This document shows, in pieces, positions 7,801-14,525 of a stretch of 19,509 bases of DNA (its first letter is position 1; each line of letters opens with the position of its first letter). A program made the translations under genes and the position numbers. The DNA is taken from the NCBI GenBank assembly GCA_003482555.1, contig DMYQ01000072.1, positions 457-19,965 on the forward strand. Reading direction: 5' to 3'. Under the pieces are notes generated by a model that saw only the letters and a program-made list of their open reading frames with translations, was not told the origin of the DNA and made no database searches. Source of the DNA: Janthinobacterium sp. GTDB taxonomy: Bacteria > Pseudomonadota > Gammaproteobacteria > Burkholderiales > Burkholderiaceae_D.

Positions 7801-7806
7801 ATTATA
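7801..7806 (-). promoter_or_regulatory. -10 box of a likely pssA-leuA promoter
   Basis: The minus strand reads TATAAT at 7806-7801, a perfect sigma-70 -10 box, about 75 bases before the pssA start codon and 61 bases past the SIMPL gene stop. No good -35 match lies at 16-18 bases upstream, so the promoter is either -35-weak or activator-dependent. A promoter here would separate pssA-leuA from the genes before it. Confidence 0.5.
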
Positions 7807-7866
7807 GAGGAGCCAGGGGAGCGAAACGGCGCAAGTGTTGTCTTAAATCTTATCCCGGTGCTTGCC

Positions 7867-8631
7867 TTATTTGAACTTGACCTTGCCCACCAGATGCATC
7901 TGCAAGGTCGTCTCGCCCGGCTCAAAACTTGGCTCTTCCACCGGGGCGGCGTCTTTCGCCATGGCCCGCATCATCATCGGCGCGGGCGCGCGGGCGTTTT
8001 CCCGCTGCGCGTAGTTGCCAGAGCCTTCGAAGTCTATCGTATCGAGCACGGCGTCCGACAGCGGCCGTCCCATCGCCCTGGCGATCGAGGCGATGCGCTC
8101 GTTCAGGTTTTGATAGGTGGCGGCGATGCGTTCGTCGTCGAGTTTCTTGACGGTGGCCGGCGCCAGGCCGAATTGCAAGCCGTTCAAGGTCAGCACGGCT
8201 TGCGCGGCCGCCACGGTCTTGGGCAACGCGCCCAGATTGCTGGTCTTCACCTGCAGGTACTGGCCGACCCGCCAGGCGCTCGGCACGCGCGGCTTGGGCG
8301 CGACGCCCGCGACCTGCGGCCGCTCTTCCGGATACACGGGATAGGTATAGTAACCCTGGGTCTTGAGCATGGCTTGCGGGTCTTCGCGCTTGACGATGGC
8401 GATGCCCTTGTTCATTTTTTGATTCACGCGCGAAGCGGCGGCGGCCTTGTCCTTGTCTTGTTCTTCGATGGCCAGGGTGGCGACAACCTCGTCGTTGACG
8501 TGCGTGACTTCACCGAAGGCGGGCACCACCACCAGGGCGCCGGCCGTCGGCAGCGATTGGGATGGGGACTGAGCATGGGCCTGGGAACCGAGAGCGACGG
8601 CGGCGGCGAAGAGGGTTTTCAATACGGTCAT
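7867..8631 (-). CDS. Periplasmic SIMPL-domain (DUF541) protein
   Basis: Secreted protein of 254 residues with a Sec signal peptide (1-20, cleavage likely after SQAHA). The mature part fits the SIMPL/DUF541 family: an N-terminal strand GEVTHVNDEVVATLAIEEQDKDKAAAASRVN region, a central block with WRVGQYLQVKTSNLGAL, and a C-terminal segment GRPLSDAVLDTIDFEG. Family members such as E. coli YggE are linked to oxidative stress, and others (BP26) are periplasmic antigens forming rings; the biochemical role is not settled. The start at 8631 is chosen because GGAG lies 7 bases upstream and the signal peptide begins there; the in-frame ATG at 8661 would bury the signal. It lies between ilvC and pssA on the same strand, but hairpins on one side and a -10 box on the other suggest its own transcript. 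Confidence 0.85.
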   Translation of the reverse strand: MTVLKTLFAAAVALGSQAHAQSPSQSLPTAGALVVVPAFGEVTHVNDEVVATLAIEEQDKDKAAAASRVNQKMNKGIAIVKREDPQAMLKTQGYYTYPVYPEERPQVAGVAPKPRVPSAWRVGQYLQVKTSNLGALPKTVAAAQAVLTLNGLQFGLAPATVKKLDDERIAATYQNLNERIASIARAMGRPLSDAVLDTIDFEGSGNYAQRENARAPAPMMMRAMAKDAAPVEEPSFEPGETTLQMHLVGKVKFK

Positions 8632-8924
8632 AGGGATACTCCACGGTTGATGAAACTGCACATGGAGCAGGTATGCCCCATTTCATGCGCGACGCCAGAA
8701 CTGGCAGTAAAATCAACTTTACCCGAATTTACATAAAACAGGGCTGAACTCACAAACAGTTGCAATATCGGGATGTACTATCAAGCCAGGCCGTCGAAAT
8801 GGGCCAGGAACTTTCCCGCCGCTGCCGCGATCGGCTATTTCCCAAACGGTGACTTGCGGATAATGGAATTGGGTGGGTGCCGCGGGAGGTGATGGCGACT
8901 GGAGCGTTGACCGGTCGTTTAGCA

Positions 8925-8958
8925 ATTCATCGAGAGCATGGGCATGCCCTCGATGAAT
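8925..8958 (-). repeat. 16-base-pair inverted repeat downstream of ilvC
   Basis: Arms 8925-8940 and 8943-8958 are complementary over 16 bases with only two bases between them. In minus-strand RNA all 16 positions pair, one as G-U. In plus-strand RNA that position is an A-C mismatch. This indicates the structure belongs to the ilvC transcript. No T run follows, so it may be a 3' stability element, a backup terminator or a protein-binding palindrome. Confidence 0.7.
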
Positions 8959-8967
8959 GTTGCACAA

Positions 8968-8988
8968 GGCGGCGGAGAACCCGCCGCC
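8968..8988 (-). terminator. GC-rich hairpin directly after ilvC
   Basis: GGCGGCGG (8988-8981) and CCGCCGCC (8975-8968) form a perfect 8-base-pair stem with loop GTTCT, starting 8 bases after the ilvC stop codon. It is followed by TTGTG rather than a clean T run, so termination may be incomplete. It resembles an intrinsic terminator with a poor tail. Confidence 0.6.
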
Positions 8989-8995
8989 GTGGTGC

Positions 8996-10012
8996 TTAGT
9001 TTTTCGATTGATCGACCAACTTGTTTTTAGCGATCCACGGCATCATCGCGCGCAGTTTGCTGCCGACTTCTTCGATTTGATGCTCGGACGTCAGGCGGCG
9101 ACGGGAAATCAGGGTCGGTGCGCCGGCCTTGTTTTCCAGGATGAAGCTCTTGGCGTATTCGCCGGTCTGGATGTCTTTCAGGCACTGACGCATGGCGTTT
9201 TTCGTGTCTTCGGTGACGATTTTCGGGCCGGTGACATACTCGCCGTATTCCGCGTTGTTCGAGATCGAATAGTTCATGTTGGCGATGCCGCCTTCATAGA
9301 TCAGGTCGACGATCAGTTTCAACTCGTGCAGGCACTCGAAGTACGCCATTTCTGGAGCGTAACCGCCTTCGACCAGGGTTTCGAAACCGGCCTTGATCAG
9401 TTCCACGGCACCGCCGCACAACACCGCTTGTTCGCCGAACAAATCGGTTTCGGTTTCTTCGCGGAAGTTCGTTTCGATGATGCCGGCGCGGCCGCCGCCG
9501 TTCGCCATCGCATACGACAGGGCGATGTCGCGCGCGACGCCGGACTTGTCCTGGTAGACGGCGATCAGGTGGGGCACGCCGCCGCCTTGAGCGTAGGTGC
9601 CGCGCACGGTGTGGCCGGGCGCTTTCGGGGCGATCATGATGACGTCGAGGTCGGCGCGTGGCACGACTTGGCCATAATGCACGTTGAAACCGTGGGCGAA
9701 GGCCAGCACGGCGCCCTGCTTGGCGTGAGGCGCCACGTTTTCATTGTAGACTTGAGCGATGTTTTCATCAGGCAGCAAGATCATGATGACGTCGGCCGCT
9801 TTCACGGCCTCATTGACTTCGGCCACTTTCAAGCCGGCGTTCTTGGCCTTGTTCCACGAAGCGCCATCCTTGCGCAGGCCGACAGTGACGTCGATGCCGG
9901 AATCATTCAGATTTTGCGCGTGGGCGTGGCCTTGCGAACCGTAGCCGATGATGGCGACTTTCTTGCCGGCGATGAGGGAGAGGTCGCAATCTTTGTCGTA
10001 AAAAACGTTCAT
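8996..10012 (-). CDS. ilvC: Ketol-acid reductoisomerase (NADP+), class I
   Basis: Second step of branched-chain amino acid synthesis: Mg2+-dependent alkyl migration and NADPH reduction of acetolactate and acetohydroxybutyrate. The 338-residue length is typical of class I. The Rossmann motif is GYGSQG (23-28), followed by the cofactor-specificity loop LRKDGASW (46-53). Catalytic residues fall at the usual class I positions: H107, D190, E194, E226, E230 and S251 (in SISNNAEYGEY). The start at 10012 follows an AGGAT box. It is 63 bases downstream of ilvH in the ilvI-ilvH-ilvC order, and two hairpins follow the stop. Confidence 0.98.
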   Translation of the reverse strand: MNVFYDKDCDLSLIAGKKVAIIGYGSQGHAHAQNLNDSGIDVTVGLRKDGASWNKAKNAGLKVAEVNEAVKAADVIMILLPDENIAQVYNENVAPHAKQGAVLAFAHGFNVHYGQVVPRADLDVIMIAPKAPGHTVRGTYAQGGGVPHLIAVYQDKSGVARDIALSYAMANGGGRAGIIETNFREETETDLFGEQAVLCGGAVELIKAGFETLVEGGYAPEMAYFECLHELKLIVDLIYEGGIANMNYSISNNAEYGEYVTGPKIVTEDTKNAMRQCLKDIQTGEYAKSFILENKAGAPTLISRRRLTSEHQIEEVGSKLRAMMPWIAKNKLVDQSKN

Positions 10013-10075
10013 GGTATATCCTGATATTGAATATGGTGGTGCGCTATGCGCGAAAAAGGTCTTGGTGTTGCCGTG

Positions 10076-10567
10076 TCACACTTTGAGGATGCGCTCGCCC
10101 CGTCCGATGCCGGAACCGCCCGTGCGCACCGTTTCGAGGATGGCGGCGCGGTCGATCGAATCGATGAACGCGTCCAGCTTGACCTTGTTGCCGGTCAATT
10201 CGATCGTGTACGTCTTTTCGGTGACGTCGATGATGCGCCCGCGGAAGATGTCGGCGGTGCGCTTCATTTCCTCGCGCTCCTTGCCGACAGCCCTCACCTT
10301 GATGAGCATCAATTCGCGCTCGATGTGGGCGCCCTCGGTCAGATCGACCACCTTGACTACCTCGATGAGGCGGTTCAAGTGCTTGGTGATTTGCTCGATG
10401 ATATCGTCCGAGCCGCTGGTGACGATGGTCATGCGCGACAGGGTCGCGTCTTCCGTCGGCGCCACCGTCAAGGTTTCAATGTTGTAGCCGCGGGCCGAGA
10501 ACAGGCCGACGACGCGGGACAGCGCGCCCGCTTCATTTTCCAGCAAGACAGAAATAATATGTCGCAT
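10076..10567 (-). CDS. ilvH: Acetolactate synthase small (regulatory) subunit
   Basis: Regulatory subunit that activates the catalytic subunit and gives valine feedback inhibition. It has 163 residues. The N-terminal ACT domain (about 3-80) begins MRHIISVLLENEAGALSRVV and keeps N11, G14 and N29, positions where E. coli IlvH changes relieve valine inhibition. The C-terminal ALS_ss_C domain is about 84-158. Its ribosome site GGAGG lies inside the last codons of ilvI, and only one base separates the ilvI stop from this ATG, so the two genes are probably translationally coupled, matching subunit stoichiometry. Confidence 0.97.
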   Translation of the reverse strand: MRHIISVLLENEAGALSRVVGLFSARGYNIETLTVAPTEDATLSRMTIVTSGSDDIIEQITKHLNRLIEVVKVVDLTEGAHIERELMLIKVRAVGKEREEMKRTADIFRGRIIDVTEKTYTIELTGNKVKLDAFIDSIDRAAILETVRTGGSGIGRGERILKV

Positions 10568-10568
10568 C

Positions 10569-12296
10569 TTATAAGTCCTCCGAACCCAGCATCATTTCGG
10601 AAAGGCCCTTGCCGGCTTTCACCATCGGCCACACATTCTCCGATTGATCGGTGATGAAATTCATGAATACCAGCTTGTCTTTCATGCCGAACGCCTCTTT
10701 CAAGGCGCCGTCGACGTCGCCCGGTTTTTCAATTTTCATGCCCACATGGCCATACGCCTCGGCCAGCTTTTCGAAGTCCGGCAGCGAATCCATATACGAT
10801 TCGGAATAGCGCGAGCCATAGTCGATCTGCTGCCACTGGCGCACCATGCCGAGGAAGCGGTTGTTGAGCATGATGATTTTCGGCGTCAGGTGGTATTGCT
10901 TGCAGGTGGCCAGTTCCTGGATGCACATCTGGATCGACCCTTCGCCCGTGATGCAGGCAACGGTGGCGTCCGGATTGGCCATTTGCACGCCCATGGCGTA
11001 AGGCAAGCCGACACCCATGGTGCCCAGGCCGCCGGAATTGATCCAGCGGCGCGGCTTGTCGAAGCGGTAGTATTGCGCCGCCCACATCTGGTGCTGTCCC
11101 ACGTCGGAGGTGATGAAGGCGTCGCCACGGGTCAACTGGAAGACTTTTTCCACCACCGATTGCGGCTTGATGACCAGGTCCGAAGTGGGATACTTCAGGC
11201 AATCGCGGCCGCGCCATTCCTCGACCTGCTTCCACCACGACTTGACGGCGGGGGCGTTGACCTTGGCCTCGGCCGCGTCGAGCTGGGCCAGGAATTCGAT
11301 CAGCACGTCCTTGACGTTGCCGACGATGGGAATATCGACCTTGACGCGCTTCGAAATCGAGGATGGATCGATGTCGACGTGAATGATCTTGCGCGGATGG
11401 GAAGAGAAATGCTTGGGATTGCCGATCACGCGGTCGTCGAAGCGGGCGCCGATGGCGATCAAGACGTCGCAATGCTGCATCGCCATGTTCGCTTCATAGG
11501 TGCCGTGCATGCCCGGCATGCCCAGATAGAGCTCGCTGGAGGCGCGATAGCCGCCCAGGCCCATCAGGGTGGTGGTGACGGGAAAGCCGAGCTTGTCGAC
11601 CAGCTTGTTCAATTCGGGTGCCGCGTTCGCCAGAATCACGCCGCCGCCCGCGTAGATCATCGGACGCTCCGCCTGCAGCAGCAATTGCACCGCCTTGCGG
11701 ATCTGTCCCGAGTGACCCTTGTCGACCGGACGGTAAGAGCGCATCTCGATCTCTTTCGGGTATTCGAACATGCACTTGTGCATGCTGATATCCTTCGGAA
11801 TGTCGACCAGCACGGGGCCGGGACGTCCGGTTTTCGCGATGAAAAAGGCTTTCTTGATGGTCAGCGCCAAATCCTTGACGTCCTTGACCAGGAAGTTGTG
11901 CTTGACCACGGGACGGGTGATGCCGACCGTGTCGCATTCCTGGAAGGCGTCCTGGCCGATGGCATGGCTGGGCACCTGGCCGGAAATGACCACCATCGGG
12001 ATCGAATCCATGTACGCCGTCGACAGGCCGGTGACGGCGTTCGTCACGCCCGGGCCGGACGTGACGAGGGCCACGCCGACCTTGTTCGAGCTGCGCGAAT
12101 AGGCGTCGGCCGCGTGCACGGCGGCTTGCTCATGGCGGACCAGGATATGCTGAAACTTGTTTTGCTGGAAGATGGCGTCGTAGATATACAGAACGGCTCC
12201 GCCCGGATAGCCAAAGACGTGCTCGACGCCCTCCTCGGCCAGGCAGCGCACCAGTATTTCCGCGCCTGTGATGGGTAATGCTGCTTCGGTATTCAT
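10569..12296 (-). CDS. ilvI: Acetolactate synthase large (catalytic) subunit
   Basis: ThDP- and FAD-dependent enzyme that forms acetolactate from pyruvate, or acetohydroxybutyrate with 2-ketobutyrate. It has 575 residues. Order: N-terminal PYR domain with the catalytic Glu56 in VRHEQAAVHAADAYSR, central FAD-binding domain (about 195-330), C-terminal PP domain with the ThDP motif GEGS (451-454) to NN (478-479). The usual GDGS aspartate is glutamate here. The start at 12296 has AAAGGA 7 bases upstream. It is first in the ilvI-ilvH-ilvC run and is preceded by a long leader region. The symbol could equally be ilvB; I use ilvI because of the ilvI-ilvH pairing. Confidence 0.96.
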   Translation of the reverse strand: MNTEAALPITGAEILVRCLAEEGVEHVFGYPGGAVLYIYDAIFQQNKFQHILVRHEQAAVHAADAYSRSSNKVGVALVTSGPGVTNAVTGLSTAYMDSIPMVVISGQVPSHAIGQDAFQECDTVGITRPVVKHNFLVKDVKDLALTIKKAFFIAKTGRPGPVLVDIPKDISMHKCMFEYPKEIEMRSYRPVDKGHSGQIRKAVQLLLQAERPMIYAGGGVILANAAPELNKLVDKLGFPVTTTLMGLGGYRASSELYLGMPGMHGTYEANMAMQHCDVLIAIGARFDDRVIGNPKHFSSHPRKIIHVDIDPSSISKRVKVDIPIVGNVKDVLIEFLAQLDAAEAKVNAPAVKSWWKQVEEWRGRDCLKYPTSDLVIKPQSVVEKVFQLTRGDAFITSDVGQHQMWAAQYYRFDKPRRWINSGGLGTMGVGLPYAMGVQMANPDATVACITGEGSIQMCIQELATCKQYHLTPKIIMLNNRFLGMVRQWQQIDYGSRYSESYMDSLPDFEKLAEAYGHVGMKIEKPGDVDGALKEAFGMKDKLVFMNFITDQSENVWPMVKAGKGLSEMMLGSEDL

Positions 12297-12435
12297 AAAA
12301 CATTCCTTTCAAGGTCCATTGGAGATTGATCGGATGCTCTTTCCTGACGAAGTGCGCGCTGCGCAACAGTGCTCCTGCTTCCCTTCTTTCTGCGGTCACG
12401 CCACTTCTTTGGATACCCATAGATATCTTACAAAA

Positions 12436-12480
12436 TGACGCTGGACGCAACTCGTTCGGCGGAGTGTTCTGTGACGCTGG
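12436..12480. repeat. Direct repeat TGACGCTGG, two copies 36 bases apart
   Basis: TGACGCTGG occurs at 12436-12444 and again at 12472-12480 on the plus strand. Both lie in the leader region upstream of ilvI. Spacing close to 3.5 helical turns could suit a DNA-binding protein, but the repeat is short and may be chance. Confidence 0.35.
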
Positions 12481-12484
12481 CACG

Positions 12485-12510
12485 AACCGCTCGCGCTTGT
12501 GGCGCGGGTT
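12485..12510 (-). promoter_or_regulatory. Stem-loop in the ilvI leader, downstream of the possible leader peptide
   Basis: On the minus strand AACCCGCGC pairs with GCGCG-AGC-GGTT, giving nine base pairs with a three-base bulge and a small loop. The stop codon of the candidate leader peptide overlaps its 5' base. No T run follows, so it is not a terminator by itself. Confidence 0.4.
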
Positions 12511-12610
12511 AGAGCAAACTGCCTACATATGAAAGCGCGTCCCGTCGCTGTGGGCTTTGTGTGCCGAGCGCGACCGGGACCATAGACTTTGGGATGTGCA
12601 AAGCTTCCAT
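12509..12610 (-). CDS. Possible leader peptide upstream of ilvI (33 codons)
   Basis: A small frame starting at ATG 12610 and ending at TAA 12511-12509 encodes a peptide with nine Leu/Ile/Val residues of 33, including VPVAL (11-15) and a C-terminal VGSLL. A GAGG box lies about 9 bases before the ATG. It spans one leader stem-loop and its stop abuts another, the geometry expected for translation-dependent attenuation. It lacks the long run of branched-chain codons seen in E. coli ilv leaders, and the better of the two -35 boxes would place the start just inside the frame. It could equally be a chance ORF. Confidence 0.22.
   Translation of the reverse strand: MEALHIPKSMVPVALGTQSPQRRDALSYVGSLL
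12539..12580 (-). promoter_or_regulatory. Stem-loop in the ilvI leader
   Basis: GTCCC-C-GTCGC on the minus strand's 5' side (reading GTCCCGGTCGC, 12580-12570) pairs with GCGACGGGAC (12548-12539), ten base pairs with one bulged base and a 21-base loop. It begins a few tens of bases after the candidate promoters, so it would be an early element of the leader RNA. An RNA element upstream of ilv genes has been reported in Betaproteobacteria (the ilvH motif, as I recall), but I cannot test whether this is one. Confidence 0.45.
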
Positions 12611-12650
12611 ACGTTACTGCCTCGTGCCGGCCTGGTCAAGGCAAATTATG
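12611..12650 (-). promoter_or_regulatory. Candidate ilvI promoters (two overlapping options)
   Basis: Option one is TTGACC (12639-12634), a 17-base spacer and TAACGT (12616-12611): a five-of-six -35 box with a weak -10 box, start near 12604. Option two uses CATAAT (12650-12645) as a good -10 box without a clear -35, start near 12638. Both give a leader of about 310-340 bases, unusually long for a gene without an attenuator or leader RNA. Confidence 0.4.
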
Positions 12651-12808
12651 GAAAAAGGACTTTTCTGGCGGGAAACGTCGTAAAAAACATGCAGGACGAG
12701 CCAAATTTTGCTAGCATGCGCTCAGTTCGCGAAATGCCGCAAACCCAACCTTCTCTGGCACCCCGGTGTCCTTAACCACCGCAGCCCCGGCAGCCCGCTC
12801 CACATCGC

Positions 12809-13378
12809 ATGGCAACAGACAAAGAATTATCCGACTTCCTCGAACATGTCGAACGGCGCGCCTTCAAGCAGGCCGTGTATGCCGTCCGCAAAGACGAGTC
12901 CGCGCTGGATATCGTGCAAGACGCGATGATCAAACTCGCCGAGAAATATGGCGATAAACCGGCCGCCGAACTGCCCATGCTGTTTCAGCGTATATTACAG
13001 AATACGATACTCGATTATTTCCGACGCGAAAAAGTGCGCAGCACCTGGGTCACCCTCTTTTCGAGCATGAGCCGGGCCGGCGACGAGCACGAGGATTTTG
13101 ACGTGCTCGACTCTTACGAGGCCGAGCAGGGCAGCCAGGCGTCCGAGTCCAGCGCCGATCAGGTGGAACGCATGCAAATCCTTGATTTGATTGATGCAGA
13201 GGTACAAAAACTCCCGGCGCGTCAACGGGAAGCCTTCCTCATGCGTTACTGGCAGGACATGGACGTGGCTGAAACAGCCGAAGCGATGGGTTGCTCGGAG
13301 GGCAGCGTGAAAACGCACTGCTCCAGGGCAACACATGCCCTCGCCGAATCGCTCAAAGCCAAGGGAATAAACTTATGA
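12809..13378 (+). CDS. ECF-type RNA polymerase sigma factor (sigma-70 family)
   Basis: Alternative sigma factor of 189 residues that would direct RNA polymerase to a small regulon. Region 2 spans about 10-76, with the core-binding helix ALDIVQDAMIKLAEKY (32-47) and region 2.4 FQRILQNTILDYFRRE (59-74). An acidic linker (91-118) follows. Region 4 spans about 122-184, with LPARQREAFLMRYWQDM and the helix-turn-helix AETAEAMGCSEGSVKTHCSRA. Region 3 is absent, as in ECF sigmas. No clear ribosome site precedes ATG 12809. The stop overlaps the next start by four bases (ATGA), pointing to coupled translation with DUF3619. The exact ECF group and its signal are unknown. Confidence 0.92.
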   Translation: MATDKELSDFLEHVERRAFKQAVYAVRKDESALDIVQDAMIKLAEKYGDKPAAELPMLFQRILQNTILDYFRREKVRSTWVTLFSSMSRAGDEHEDFDVLDSYEAEQGSQASESSADQVERMQILDLIDAEVQKLPARQREAFLMRYWQDMDVAETAEAMGCSEGSVKTHCSRATHALAESLKAKGINL

Positions 13379-13776
13379 ATACCGAAGACATCAATTTCGC
13401 CTACAAAGTGCGGCACGCACTCAACGAGAGGCTCGATCACTTGCCGCCGGCGACGACGAGTCGCCTGGCGGGCGCGCGCGCGGCCGCCCTGGCGCGCAAG
13501 AAAGCCGACGCGCCGCAAGCCGTGGCGCGCAGCGTCGTGGCCGGCACCGTGGGACGCTTTTTCGCGCAGCCGTTTTCCTGGGTCATGCGCATGAGCGTGG
13601 TTGTGCCGCTGCTGGTGATGGCGGCCGGCCTGGTCGGCATCTACCAGTTCGAGCAAGAGCAAAAGATCGCCGAACTGGCCGAACTCGACGCCGCCGTGCT
13701 GTCCGATGAATTGCCACTGTCGGCCTACCTTGACCATGGCTTCAATGCCTATCTGACCACGAATCGCGAGCAATAA
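13375..13776 (+). CDS. DUF3619 single-pass membrane protein, possible anti-sigma factor
   Basis: A 133-residue protein with a basic N-terminal cytoplasmic part (1-68), one transmembrane helix (about 70-90) and a short acidic periplasmic tail. The tail carries the family hallmark LDAAVLSDELPLSAYLDHGF (104-123). The function of DUF3619 is not established. The four-base overlap with an ECF sigma gene, small size and N-in/C-out topology resemble sigma/anti-sigma pairs, so an anti-sigma role is my inference. No zinc-binding anti-sigma HxxxCxxC motif is present, so it would not be a ZAS-type anti-sigma. Confidence 0.88.
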   Translation: MNTEDINFAYKVRHALNERLDHLPPATTSRLAGARAAALARKKADAPQAVARSVVAGTVGRFFAQPFSWVMRMSVVVPLLVMAAGLVGIYQFEQEQKIAELAELDAAVLSDELPLSAYLDHGFNAYLTTNREQ

Positions 13777-13778
13777 GC

Positions 13779-14525
13779 ATGGCGCACATCAAGGGTCGGA
13801 CCGCATTGATCGGCTTGGGCGCGCTCGTCGTGGCGGGCGCTTCCTGGATGGGCGCGCGGCAAGCGGCGCCGTCCGCGGCTCCCGTGGCCGTTCCCGTGGC
13901 CCCCGCCTCCGCGCGGCCGGCGGCGCCAGTCCCGGCGCCATTGACGCCCGCCCCGGCCAAGATGGCCGGCCGGCCCGCCAAAGCCAAGGCCAAGACCAAG
14001 GCCAACGATAAGTCGACCTGGAAGGAATTGAGCCCCGCGCAACAGTCCACCCTGGCGCCGCTGGCTCCCGAGTGGGACAAGCTGGAACCCTTGCGCAAGC
14101 AAAAGTGGCTGGAAATCGCCAGCCGTTACGGTTCGATGAAACCCGACGAGCAGCGGCGCGTGCATGAACGCATGCGCGACTGGATCAAGCTGACGCCGGA
14201 CGAGCGCCGTATCGTGCGGGAAAACTACGCGCGCGCGAAAAAAATCGGGACGAGGCGGAAATCGGCCCGGTGGGAGCAATACCAGCAATTGCCCGAAGAA
14301 GAAAAGCAAAGACTGAGCGCCGAGGCCGCCGCGCGCCGGCAACTGGGCAATCAATCGTCGCAACACAAGACCATCGCCCCGATCAAATCGAAGATTCCGG
14401 GCCCGCCGCTGACCGCTCCCGTTGCCGGCGGCACGGCCGCGAACGCCGTTCCGTCCGGCGCCGCCCCGCAAGCGGCGAGCGCCCCCACCGCCACCCCGCT
14501 TCCCGCACCATCCAATGTCAAATAG
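13779..14525 (+). CDS. DUF3106 protein, probably periplasmic, with repeated P-[DE]-x-[QR]-R-like motifs
   Basis: A 248-residue protein. Residues 1-25 form a signal peptide or N-terminal anchor, followed by an Ala/Pro-rich stretch (27-66) and a Lys/Ala-rich one (67-78). The DUF3106 core (80-182) repeats short helical units: LSPAQQ (84-89), WDKLEPLRKQKWLEIASRY (99-117), MKPDEQRR (120-127), LTPDERR (138-144) and LPEEEKQR (171-178). These resemble the LTxxQ repeats of Spy/CpxP-type envelope proteins, a similarity I infer from the pattern. The C-terminus (205-248) is again Ala/Pro-rich. It starts two bases after the DUF3619 stop and overlaps the RDD gene by 11 bases, so all four genes are probably one transcript. 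Role unknown. Confidence 0.85.
   Translation: MAHIKGRTALIGLGALVVAGASWMGARQAAPSAAPVAVPVAPASARPAAPVPAPLTPAPAKMAGRPAKAKAKTKANDKSTWKELSPAQQSTLAPLAPEWDKLEPLRKQKWLEIASRYGSMKPDEQRRVHERMRDWIKLTPDERRIVRENYARAKKIGTRRKSARWEQYQQLPEEEKQRLSAEAAARRQLGNQSSQHKTIAPIKSKIPGPPLTAPVAGGTAANAVPSGAAPQAASAPTATPLPAPSNVK

Larger units (their letters stand above)
8632..8995. other. Intergenic region between ilvC and the SIMPL gene
   Basis: A 364-base gap without a convincing gene. Its right third holds two hairpins belonging to the ilvC 3' end (8968-8988 and 8925-8958). The left part (8632-8924) should contain the SIMPL promoter on the minus strand; TTGTGA (8763-8758 area) and AT-rich sequence around 8715-8745 are present, but no well-spaced pair of boxes was found. 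An 82-codon reading frame at 8719-8967 has no recognisable family and runs through the hairpin, so it is not called. Confidence 0.6.
12297..12808. other. Long divergent intergenic region between ilvI and the sigma-factor gene
   Basis: A 512-base gap. On the minus strand it holds two candidate promoters for ilvI, a possible 33-codon leader peptide (12509-12610), two stem-loops (12539-12580 and 12485-12510), and a 9-base direct repeat (12436 and 12472). The plus-strand promoter of the sigma operon must also lie here, but I found no convincing boxes, which would fit an alternative-sigma or autoregulated promoter. No protein-coding gene of recognisable family was seen. Confidence 0.6.

Noticed and set aside
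7720..8736. 338-codon plus-strand frame opposite the SIMPL gene
   Set aside because: Shadow frame. The minus strand has a signal peptide, ribosome site and SIMPL family features; the plus frame has none.
8719..8967. 82-codon minus-strand frame between ilvC and the SIMPL gene
   Set aside because: No family resemblance, it begins in the ilvC 3' hairpins, and its start has no ribosome site.
8957..10024. Plus-strand frame opposite ilvC
   Set aside because: Antisense shadow of a complete ketol-acid reductoisomerase.
10644..12278. Plus-strand frame opposite ilvI
   Set aside because: Antisense shadow of a complete acetolactate synthase large subunit.
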